DNA of 7,980 bases from Oscillospiraceae bacterium (GTDB lineage: Bacteria; Bacillota; Clostridia; Oscillospirales; Acutalibacteraceae), in assembly GCA_009779455.1 (NCBI GenBank), contig WREG01000081.1, forward strand, positions 1-7,980, given 5' to 3'. Shown here in pieces: positions 1-6,177 of the stretch. The translations under genes were made by a program, and so were the position numbers. The notes beneath the pieces were generated by a model. The model was given only the letters and a program-made list of their open reading frames with translations. It had not been told where the DNA came from and did not search any database. Numbering within the stretch: position 1 is the stretch's first letter; every line of letters starts with the position of its first letter.

Positions 1-2221
1 CAAGCTTTACGTTGGCATCGGCTATGAGCTTATCCGCCGTTTCGACCACGATATCCTTTACGAATTTCAATTCTTTTATCTCGCCCACAAGCGGGATCAT
101 TATTTCGGGGACTATATTAAATTCCGGGTGCTGCCTGTTTATCTTTATGGCCGCGTTTATGACCGCAGTGGTCTGCATGGCCGCTATTTCGGGGTAGGTT
201 ACGGCCAAACGGCAGCCCCTGTGGCCCATCATGGGGTTGAATTCATGCAGTGAGTCGATGACCTGATGCAGTTCTTCGGCTGTTATCCCCAAATCCTTCG
301 CCAGCTCGACGATATCCTCCTCTTTTTGCGGAAGGAACTCGTGCAGGGGCGGGTCGAGGAAGCGGATAGTCATGGGACGGCCTTCCAGCGCGACATACAT
401 ATCCTCAAAGTCCTTCTGCTGGAAGGGCAGAATTTTGTCAAGAGCCGCTTTGCGCGCTTCGACGGTTTTTGCCACGATCATCTCGCGGAAAGCCTTGATC
501 CTGTCCGCTTCAAAGAACATATGCTCCGTGCGGCAGAGCCCTATGCCCTCCGCGCCGAACCTTACGGCCTGCTCGGTGTCGCGGGGGTTGTCGGCGTTGG
601 TTCGGACCTTTAACGTCCTGCGGTCGTCCGCCCATTTCATGAACCTGCCGAAATCGCCTGATATCTCGGCTTCGGCGGTGCCAATGGCTTCGCCGTATAT
701 CTTGCCCGTCGAGCCGTCAAGGGAGATAAAGTCGCCCTGATTGTATTTATTGCCGCCAAGCTCGAAATACCCGTTATCGGCGTGCATAACGATGTCGCCG
801 CAGCCGGATACGCAGCAGGTGCCCATGCCCCGCGCGACAACAGCCGCGTGGGAGGTCATGCCGCCGCGAACCGTGAGTATGCCCTCGGCCGCGACCATGC
901 CTTCGATATCCTCCGGGGAGGTCTCAAGGCGCACGAGTATGACCTTTTCGCCTTTTTCCGCCCATTCCTTTGCGTCCTCGGCTGTGAAAACCACCTTGCC
1001 GCAGGCCGCGCCGGGGGAAGCCGCGAGGCCTGCGCCGATCACTTTAGCCGCCGCCAGCGCTTTCGCGTCGAACTGCGGGTGAAGGAGGGCGTCAAGCTGT
1101 TTGGGGTCGACGCGGAGAACCGCTTCTTCTTCGGTTATCATGCCTTCGTCAACGAGATCGACGGCGATTTTGAGGGCCGCAGCCGCCGTGCGCTTGCCGT
1201 TTCTGGTCTGGAGCATGTAAAGCTTGCCGTTTTCTATGGTGAACTCCATGTCCTGCATATCCTTATAATGCGTTTCAAGGTTGTCCGCTATTTCAGTGAA
1301 CTGATCGTAAACGGCGGGCATGTCGTTTTTAAGACTGGCTATGACGGACGGTGTGCGGATTCCCGCCACAACGTCCTCGCCCTGGGCGTTAATAAGGTAT
1401 TCGCCGAAAAGGGCTTTTTGACCGGTAGCGGGGTCGCGTGTGAAAGCGACGCCCGTGCCTGAATTGTCGTTGAGGTTGCCGAAAACCATCGGCTGGACGT
1501 TGACCGCCGTACCCCATGAATAGGGAATGTCGTTCATGCGGCGGTACACGTTGGCGCGGGGGTTGTCCCAGCTGCGGAAAACGGCCTTGACGGACTCCAT
1601 CATCTGCATACGCGGGTCGGAGGGGAAATCCTCGCCCTTCACGCTCTTATAATATTCTTTAAAGAGCCTTACAAGCTCTTTCATGTCGGCAGCGTCGAGG
1701 TCTATGTCGCCTTTAACGCCCTTTTTCTCTTTAAGCCCGTCGATGATTTCCTCGAAATTCTTTTTGGAAATCTCCATTACCACGTCCGAGAACATCTGGA
1801 TGAAACGGCGGTATGAATCGTAGACGAACCTCTCGAATTTCGGGTCGGGGTTGCCCGCGATAAGCCCTGCGACCACGTCCTCGTTAAGGCCGAGGTTCAA
1901 TATGGTGTCCATCATGCCGGGCATTGAGGCCCTCGCGCCCGAACGCACCGAAACGAGAAGTGGGTTTTTGGTGTCGGCGAAATATTTGCCGTTTTCCTTC
2001 TCCACTTTTTCGAGCATGGAATAGATTTCCGCTTCGATTTCGGGGGCTATCGCCTTGCCGTCCTCATAATAGCGGGTGCAGGCTTCCGTTGTAATTGTAA
2101 AGCCCGACGGGACGGGCATCCCGAGCCGGACCATTTCGGCCAGGTTGGCGCCCTTGCCGCCCAGCAGGTTTTTCATCGAGCCGTCGCCCTCCGAAAAGAG
2201 ATAAACATATTTAGCGCTCAT
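1..2221 (-). CDS. ppdK: Pyruvate, phosphate dikinase (3' end off window)
   Basis: Cytoplasmic enzyme interconverting ATP + phosphate + pyruvate and AMP + PPi + phosphoenolpyruvate; in fermentative anaerobes it often runs glycolytically as a PPi-linked step. About 740 codons are visible of a usual ~875. The N-terminal ATP-grasp part carries GGKGANLAEM (Lys23) and VRSGARASMPGMMDT (Arg93). The swivelling phosphohistidine domain carries GGMTSHAAVVARGMG with catalytic His458 (codon 848-850). The start of the PEP/pyruvate barrel carries GLCRTEHMFF (Arg564) and RFLDPPLHEFLP (Arg620). These sit a constant one to three residues from the Clostridium symbiosum positions (K22, R92, H455, R561, R617), so no large indel occurs. 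The catalytic Cys and Asn/Asp residues (about C831 in that numbering) lie off the left edge. The ATG at 2221 is preceded by CGGAGGA with a 6-base spacer. The Thr and Ser next to the His are where PDRP-type regulators act in this family; no regulator gene is visible. Confidence 0.97.
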   Translation of the reverse strand, partial: MSAKYVYLFSEGDGSMKNLLGGKGANLAEMVRLGMPVPSGFTITTEACTRYYEDGKAIAPEIEAEIYSMLEKVEKENGKYFADTKNPLLVSVRSGARASMPGMMDTILNLGLNEDVVAGLIAGNPDPKFERFVYDSYRRFIQMFSDVVMEISKKNFEEIIDGLKEKKGVKGDIDLDAADMKELVRLFKEYYKSVKGEDFPSDPRMQMMESVKAVFRSWDNPRANVYRRMNDIPYSWGTAVNVQPMVFGNLNDNSGTGVAFTRDPATGQKALFGEYLINAQGEDVVAGIRTPSVIASLKNDMPAVYDQFTEIADNLETHYKDMQDMEFTIENGKLYMLQTRNGKRTAAAALKIAVDLVDEGMITEEEAVLRVDPKQLDALLHPQFDAKALAAAKVIGAGLAASPGAACGKVVFTAEDAKEWAEKGEKVILVRLETSPEDIEGMVAAEGILTVRGGMTSHAAVVARGMGTCCVSGCGDIVMHADNGYFELGGNKYNQGDFISLDGSTGKIYGEAIGTAEAEISGDFGRFMKWADDRRTLKVRTNADNPRDTEQAVRFGAEGIGLCRTEHMFFEADRIKAFREMIVAKTVEARKAALDKILPFQQKDFEDMYVALEGRPMTIRFLDPPLHEFLPQKEEDIVELAKDLGITAEELHQVIDSLHEFNPMMGHRGCRLAVTYPEIAAMQTTAVINAAIKINRQHPEFNIVPEIMIPLVGEIKELKFVKDIVVETADKLIADANVKL

Positions 2222-2277
2222 TTTTTGTCCTCCGTAATATTATTATTGATTTTAATATGCAGAATTTTACAGAATCT

Positions 2278-2306
2278 ATTATAACAGACAAACTTTTAAA
2301 TATCCA
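2278..2306 (-). promoter_or_regulatory. Probable sigma-A promoter of ppdK
   Basis: On the minus strand a perfect TATAAT (2278-2283) lies 17 bases downstream of TGGATA (2301-2306, four of six matches to TTGACA). Transcription would start near 2270, giving a leader of roughly 50 bases before the ppdK ATG. The position fits, but the -35 box is only moderate and the region is AT-rich, so chance matches are possible. Confidence 0.55.
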
Positions 2307-2412
2307 TACCCAATTTAATAAAATTAATTGCGTATTATTTGAAAGGTTTTGTATTTTTTGCAAACAAAAAACGATATATTTAACAATAAGTGAACTTTTT
2401 TTTGATATTCTG

Positions 2413-2441
2413 TTGACAAGCGCGGAAATTTTTGATAATAT
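2413..2441 (+). promoter_or_regulatory. Sigma-A promoter of the first acidic exoprotein gene
   Basis: A perfect TTGACA (2413-2418) is followed after 17 bases by TAATAT (2436-2441); an overlapping GATAAT at 2434-2439 would give a 15-base spacer. The spacer ends in AAATTTTTGA. Nearly the same promoter recurs at 3336-3364 before the paralogue, which supports it being real and fixes the 17-base reading as the shared one. Confidence 0.8.
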
Positions 2442-2564
2442 TTAGTTGTTAAAATTTATGCGTATTGAAAGGATTGAAATTTTATGAAAAAGTTTTTAAG
2501 CGTGATCTTATCGGTCACAATGTTTTTCGGGCTTCTCGCGGCTGCGGGAATCAACGCGTCTGCG
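2413..2564 (+). repeat. Copy 1 of duplicated promoter, leader and signal-peptide segment
   Basis: Runs from the -35 box to the end of the signal-peptide codons. It matches the segment at 3336-3487 in promoter boxes, the spacer motif AAATTTTTG, an ATGCG-AT motif in the leader, the TTGAAAGGA ribosome binding site and the 27-residue signal peptide. The distance from TTGACA to ATG is 71 bases in both. The copies are diverged, so this is an old gene duplication rather than a recent repeat. Confidence 0.7.
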
Positions 2565-3272
2565 GGTTTTACCGTTAACCTGGACGTATACGCCGACAAC
2601 AGCCTCTGGCTCGGCAATTTTTACGTGGACAGCGAAACCACCCTGGGCGAAATTTGGGATTTGGTCGATTTCAGCGGGTTCGAGGCCGATTATCCCGGGT
2701 TGGAAATTGACCCCGGCGTCATCATTATCTACGAATCCGGATACCCCGCCCCCTCATATTACAATGAAAACGTTTATGATTTGACTCTGGGGGACGTCGT
2801 GCTTGCCCCCAACAATGTTGTGGTCTTTACAACATATGCCCCCGCGCCCATAGAAATCTCAGTCGTGTCGGAGGACGGGACGGAATTGATGAGCGACATC
2901 TACAACCCCAAAGCCACAAAATTCACGGACATAATAGACGCTGTCGCACTGGCACGGCCTGAATTGGCGCCGCTTACTTTCGGCAGCATATATGTTTTCG
3001 ATGCCGGCGACTACCCCGGCGGCAGCTATATTTGGGTACAGTATTTTGATTACACCGCGCGGCTCGCAAACTTCGGGATCGACTATGACGCCGTCATAGT
3101 GCTTGACGGCCTTACGGTACCTGAAGGCGGCGAAGAAGAAGAAAACGCGCCGGAAACCTTTATTGACATGCTTATAAGGTTTTTAGAAGCTTTGGCCGGC
3201 TTTATCAAAGAATTGCTTGCCGCCATTGCGGCCTTCGACGTAAAAACGGGCTTCTTTGCCGCCGGGGCTTGA
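2484..3272 (+). CDS. Secreted acidic two-repeat protein, function unknown
   Basis: 262 residues; no family recognised. The ATG follows AAGGA (2469-2473) with a 10-base spacer. A Sec signal peptide spans residues 1-27 (MKK, hydrophobic core, NASA then Gly28), with likely cleavage after Ala27. The mature protein has about 39 Asp/Glu against 7 Lys/Arg and no Cys; the first unit (about 29-119) has no Lys or Arg at all. A second unit spans about 123-212. Both read as: strand, turn, strand, a helix opening with TTLGEIWDL or TKFTDIIDAV, a strand of the GSIYVFDAG type, then L-x-D/N-x-G-I followed by a hydrophobic closing strand. This order recalls the ubiquitin-like beta-grasp fold, which is inference only. 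A Glu-rich linker (213-224) leads to a hydrophobic C-terminal helix (about 225-250). There is no LPXTG motif or classical membrane anchor. It is paralogous to the next gene. Likely exported and cell-associated or extracellular. Confidence 0.85.
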   Translation: MKKFLSVILSVTMFFGLLAAAGINASAGFTVNLDVYADNSLWLGNFYVDSETTLGEIWDLVDFSGFEADYPGLEIDPGVIIIYESGYPAPSYYNENVYDLTLGDVVLAPNNVVVFTTYAPAPIEISVVSEDGTELMSDIYNPKATKFTDIIDAVALARPELAPLTFGSIYVFDAGDYPGGSYIWVQYFDYTARLANFGIDYDAVIVLDGLTVPEGGEEEENAPETFIDMLIRFLEALAGFIKELLAAIAAFDVKTGFFAAGA

Positions 3273-3335
3273 ATTATTGCCCGCCGCGTTTTTTAATAAA
3301 ATCTTAATATTTTTAATAAATTTTTAAATTTCATA

Positions 3336-3364
3336 TTGACAGGCAAGCAAATTTTTGGTAATAT
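3336..3364 (+). promoter_or_regulatory. Sigma-A promoter of the second acidic exoprotein gene
   Basis: A perfect TTGACA (3336-3341), a 17-base spacer ending AAATTTTTGG, then TAATAT (3359-3364). It is preceded by a run of A/T tracts (3286-3332) that could act as an UP element. It nearly copies the promoter at 2413-2441, so the two paralogues are probably expressed under the same conditions but as separate transcripts. Confidence 0.8.
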
Positions 3365-3487
3365 AACCATGCGAATATTTTTTAATTTTGAAAGGAATGA
3401 TTCTCCATGAAAAAAGTATTGTCAATCGTTTTATCCCTCACCATGCTCTTCGGCCTTCTCGCGGCGGCAGGGGTCAATGCGTCCGCG
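3336..3487 (+). repeat. Copy 2 of duplicated promoter, leader and signal-peptide segment
   Basis: Partner of the segment at 2413-2564: same -35 and -10 boxes, same 71-base distance from TTGACA to ATG, same GAAAGGA ribosome binding site with a 10-base spacer, and a closely similar signal peptide (FGLLAAAG-NASA shared). Confidence 0.7.
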
Positions 3488-4531
3488 GCGGGCCTTATCA
3501 CCGTTTACGCTTGGAATGACGTTTTAGGCGGATCGCTTGATGTCCCTGACGTAGACCCCCAAACCACTTCGCTTGCCGGTTTTTTGGCCTATCTCGGCAC
3601 AATATACCCGGGAGTTGACACGGAGTGTACCGGAATGGTAGTTAAAGACGCGGGAACCAACGGCGGCATTTTCAACAAGACTTACGCCGTCGGCGACCCG
3701 GAAACCCTGCTCACGCTGGACGATCTCGGAATACCTTTTGACCTTTACATAACCTATTCGGGCTTCTCCCGTTCAAGCTTCCTGTTTTTTGCCGACGGCG
3801 GTGGGCAGCTTGGGAAAGATATGATGTGGCTGGATTCTTCCGTGTTGTCGCTGAGCGACATTTTGGCGCTTCTTGCGGGGGAAACCGGAAAATTTATTTT
3901 TGAAGACGTATCAATTTACGGTATCGGCTTGGTTGACGAAGCGGACTATGACAAAGCGCTTGATGACGTTCTTCCATATGGCGGCGTTTGGTATATAACT
4001 ATTATCGGTTTCGAGTATGACACTTCAATCACGGTCACCTTTGTGGACAATGACGACAGCGTGCTTTTTGCTTTCAACGGCATTGACCCATGGGCTGTGT
4101 CATTGAACGACCTGCTTGCGCTCCTGAAGGCTGAAATCGGCGATTTTGATTATGATGCGATAATTATTCTCGGCGACGCGAACTTGCTGATTTACCCTGA
4201 TGACGACTACCTTTTCGATTATATGCTTAATATGCTTGATGTCGCGGACGACGTCACCATAAAGCTTGTCGGCTTTTTGGCTGACGACGGCGATGATGGC
4301 GACGACGGCGAGATTGATGTGAACGGAATCGTTGCCTGTTTCAAAAAGTTCCTTGCTTTCTTCACCGGCCTGCTTAACCTTATTAAGGAAATCCTTTTGG
4401 GCGCTTATAATTTGCAGACGTTTAAAGGCGGGCTGGATTTAGGCAGTCTGCTCGGCTTCAAAATTGACGTGGGCGACCTGCTTAACGGCGGGGACTTGGA
4501 TTTAGGCAGCTTAGGGGATTTATTCAGTTAA
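3407..4531 (+). CDS. Secreted acidic three-repeat protein, function unknown
   Basis: 374 residues; a paralogue of the gene at 2484-3272 and not assignable to a known family by eye. The ATG follows AAAGGA (3391-3396) with a 10-base spacer. The signal peptide is residues 1-27 (cleavage after NASA). The mature chain has about 59 Asp/Glu against 13 Lys/Arg. Three units of 80-90 residues are visible at about 30-119, 121-202 and 206-290. Each has a strand pair, a helix opening with TTSLAGFLAYL, LSLSDILALL or VSLNDLLALL, and a closing strand ending in Y-S-G-F, I-I-G-F or L-V-G-F. The order suggests a beta-grasp (ubiquitin-like) unit, by inference. An Asp/Gly linker (293-304) precedes a hydrophobic segment (about 306-333) aligning with the paralogue's C-terminal helix (F-x-x-FL ... 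IKE-x-L). The tail repeats GG-x-LDLGSL-x-G at 341-350 and 361-370. Two cysteines only (74 and 311). No LPXTG. A hairpin 14 bases after the stop suggests it ends its transcript. Confidence 0.87.
   Translation: MKKVLSIVLSLTMLFGLLAAAGVNASAAGLITVYAWNDVLGGSLDVPDVDPQTTSLAGFLAYLGTIYPGVDTECTGMVVKDAGTNGGIFNKTYAVGDPETLLTLDDLGIPFDLYITYSGFSRSSFLFFADGGGQLGKDMMWLDSSVLSLSDILALLAGETGKFIFEDVSIYGIGLVDEADYDKALDDVLPYGGVWYITIIGFEYDTSITVTFVDNDDSVLFAFNGIDPWAVSLNDLLALLKAEIGDFDYDAIIILGDANLLIYPDDDYLFDYMLNMLDVADDVTIKLVGFLADDGDDGDDGEIDVNGIVACFKKFLAFFTGLLNLIKEILLGAYNLQTFKGGLDLGSLLGFKIDVGDLLNGGDLDLGSLGDLFS
4427..4516 (+). repeat. Two copies of a ten-residue Gly/Leu/Asp motif in the exoprotein tail
   Basis: Codons 341-350 (4427-4456) and 361-370 (4487-4516) both encode GG, LDLGSL and G in nearly the same register, with GGATTTAGGCAG shared at DNA level. 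This gives the last 35 residues a short repeated, glycine-rich character absent from the paralogue. Confidence 0.65.
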
Positions 4532-4544
4532 AATCAATATTTTG

Positions 4545-4572
4545 CAGGGGTGGGCATAAATGCCCACCCCTG
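4545..4572 (+). terminator. Perfect hairpin after the exoprotein genes, probable terminator
   Basis: CAGGGGTGGGCA (4545-4556) and TGCCCACCCCTG (4561-4572) are exact reverse complements around TAAA; the loop's outer T and A can add a 13th pair. The stem is GC-rich and starts 14 bases after the stop codon. The downstream AATTGTATTT is only moderately U-rich, so termination may be imperfect, or the hairpin may mainly protect the mRNA 3' end. Confidence 0.65.
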
Positions 4573-4661
4573 AATTGTATTTATGCGCTAAAGTGGTAGT
4601 TATACCAATCTCCGATTAAAAGTCGTTTTTTGCAAAAAAACAAAGAAATTTTTAAAAATCA

Positions 4662-4690
4662 TTGACTTTTTTCTTGTTTTACTTTAAAAT
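4662..4690 (+). promoter_or_regulatory. Sigma-A promoter of the acyltransferase gene
   Basis: TTGACT (4662-4667), a 17-base spacer and TAAAAT (4685-4690), each five of six to consensus. It lies about 90 bases after the preceding hairpin. Transcription would begin near 4697, just before the leader stem-loop. AT-rich sequence, including TTTTTTGCAAAAAA at 4626-4639, lies directly upstream. Confidence 0.7.
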
Positions 4691-4705
4691 AATTACTAGG
4701 ATAAG

Positions 4706-4738
4706 CTATTCTGAAGAAGTTTAACTTTTTCGGAATAG
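4706..4738 (+). promoter_or_regulatory. Leader stem-loop at the 5' end of the acyltransferase mRNA
   Basis: CTATTCTGAAGAAG (4706-4719) pairs with CTTTTTCGGAATAG (4725-4738) around a 5-base loop: 12 Watson-Crick pairs and 2 G-U pairs, with a possible further G-U at 4705/4739. It lies about 10 bases downstream of the predicted transcription start and about 40 bases before the start codon. It could stabilise the mRNA 5' end or, as DNA, be a dyad operator. No U tract follows, so it is not an obvious attenuator. Confidence 0.5.
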
Positions 4739-4779
4739 TAGTTTGAAAAAAACATTTTAAAGGGGCTTTGTTTTATAAT

Positions 4780-6055
4780 ATGGTTTTAAAAAACACATAC
4801 AAGCTTGATTGTGTGGGAAGTATGCTTCCTTACGTCGGAGCTGATGCAAGGCCTCTTGTATTCAGTGTGGCGGCGACCTTAAAGGAAAATATCGACCCCT
4901 TTAAAGCAGGCTGCCATTGAACTCGCCCCGCGTTTCCCTGTTATGTATACACGGCTGCGAAAGGGTTTTATATGGGATTTTCTTGAGAGTGCGGAAGACT
5001 GCGGCATAGTTGAAAAAGACGAGGGGTTTCCCTGCCGCCCGTTTAATTTATATGACGGGGAAAAGCCCTTGCTCCGTGTTTTATATAAAAACAACGAGGT
5101 ACGGGTCGAATGCACCCATTTGACCTGCGACGGCGTAAGCGTTTCGAAATATCTAAATTCCCTTCTCGCCAGATACTTTAATTTGCAAGGTTATGAAATA
5201 GAAAAAAGCGTTAATATTTTGAGGTATGATGATAAACCTGAAGAAACGGAGCTTGATGATTATTTTTACCGTGCAGCCGAAGAGAAGCCTCAAAAGAAAA
5301 ATTTATCTATGATTGATTCCCCGGCGTTCTTATACCTTAGGGAAAGGAAACCGGGTTATTTGCAAGTGGTAAAAATCCTTATACCTATTGATTCTTTAAA
5401 AAATCTGATAAAAGAAAAATACGGCAGCTGCACTATAACAGAATACCTGGGCGCCGTTTATGCGTCCGCGTTTTTGCAGCTTTACGAAAAAGAAGGGAAG
5501 GAAAAAAAGCCGGTCAGGCTTGCGGTGCCCTGCGATTTAAGGCATTTTTGGGATACAAACACCCTCAGGAATTTTATTGGAGGGGGGCGCATTGAAATCA
5601 AACCGGATAAGAACGTTTATGACTTTATGGACGTCCTGGGCATCGTCCGCCGGGAAATGAAGAAAGTAATGGCAAAAGAAACACAGCACGCATTTGTATA
5701 TGCAAGCGTCCGTTATTTAGAATTGTTCATTATGAAACTTATTCCCGACTTCGCAAAAAAGTTCGCGCTTGCCTCCGTTGCGCCACGGTTTGAACAATAT
5801 CGGTGGATGCATACATCCACGCTCTCAAATATAGGCTACATAAAACTGCCCCCTTCTCTCGCCGATCACATATTGAATTATATGTTTTTGCTTGGGGAAA
5901 TGGAAGTAAACAGGATAGCCTGCGCGGTTGCGGGAGTGGGCAATATTCTGACTGTAGCTTTTTCTGCCGTCAATGAAAGCACAGAAATTCAAGATTTTTG
6001 TGTTGGCTTTTTTAAAAAAGACGGTTTGCCGGTTGAGGTTAAAACAGTAAATTAG
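4780..6055 (+). pseudogene. Alcohol-acetyltransferase-like acyltransferase with an internal frameshift
   Basis: Two overlapping frames together encode one CoA-dependent acyltransferase-fold protein of about 424 residues, the usual family length. The first frame (ATG 4780, weak AAAGGGG at 4759-4765, 14-base spacer) gives VLKNTYKLD ... FSVAATLKENIDP, a typical N-terminus, and stops at 4918-4920. The second frame, open from 4883, continues LKQAAIELAPRFPVM and runs to TAG at 6053-6055. It holds the catalytic-type HxxxDG motif (HLTCDG, His codon 5117-5119), TITEYLGAVYASA, the CDLRHFW ... TLRNFIGGG segment, TLSNIGYIKLP and a C-terminal G-LPVEVK. The ATG at 4943 has no ribosome binding site and would cut off the N-terminus, so it is not the native start. 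The family moves acyl groups from CoA to alcohols or other hydroxyls; the substrate is unknown. The break may be a real mutation, a sequencing error or +1 frameshifting. By eye the gene is AT-richer than ppdK. Confidence 0.8.
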
Positions 6056-6109
6056 ATTGTATTGGCCACAATGCCCGCAACTAATAATTTACCTTTTTTA
6101 TTATTTCAT

Positions 6110-6166
6110 TAATTTATTATGAACTTTACCCGCAGCAAGACTGCGGGTAAAGTTCATAATAAATTA
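6110..6166. terminator. Perfect 26-bp hairpin between convergent genes
   Basis: Arms 6110-6135 and 6141-6166 are exact reverse complements around the loop CAAGA. The GC-rich core (ACCCGCAG / CTGCGGGT) is next to the loop and the outer arms are AT-rich (TAATTTATTATG). It lies 55 bases after the acyltransferase stop and 12 bases after the permease stop on the other strand, the right place for a two-way terminator. Neither side has a clean U tract, and the length of perfect pairing is unusual for a plain terminator. Confidence 0.6.
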
Positions 6167-6177
6167 TTCCCGAGAAA

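Noticed and set aside
266..1462. Plus-strand open frames across 12-1462, the longest 226 codons at 782-1462
   Set aside because: They lie antisense to ppdK, which is confirmed by continuous family motifs; their translations are shadow-like and lack ribosome binding sites.
2257..2445. 62-codon open frame in the AT-rich gap
   Set aside because: It overlaps both divergent promoters, has no ribosome binding site and has the composition of intergenic DNA.
3253..3300. Terminator between the two exoprotein genes (GGGC...GCCC followed by TTTTTT)
   Set aside because: The stem is only four pairs with a 10-base loop; too weak to call, although the T run is suggestive.
4283..4336. Dockerin or EF-hand calcium loop in the DDG-rich linker of the second exoprotein
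   Set aside because: The Asp/Gly run lacks the needed residues at loop positions 3 and 12 and there is no second copy of a dockerin half; it reads better as a flexible acidic linker.
4943..4945. ATG 4943 as the native start of the acyltransferase
   Set aside because: There is no Shine-Dalgarno, and family-like sequence continues upstream in the same frame and then in the frame starting at 4780.
4879..5115. 78-codon minus-strand frame
   Set aside because: Antisense to conserved acyltransferase sequence, including part of the restored N-terminus.
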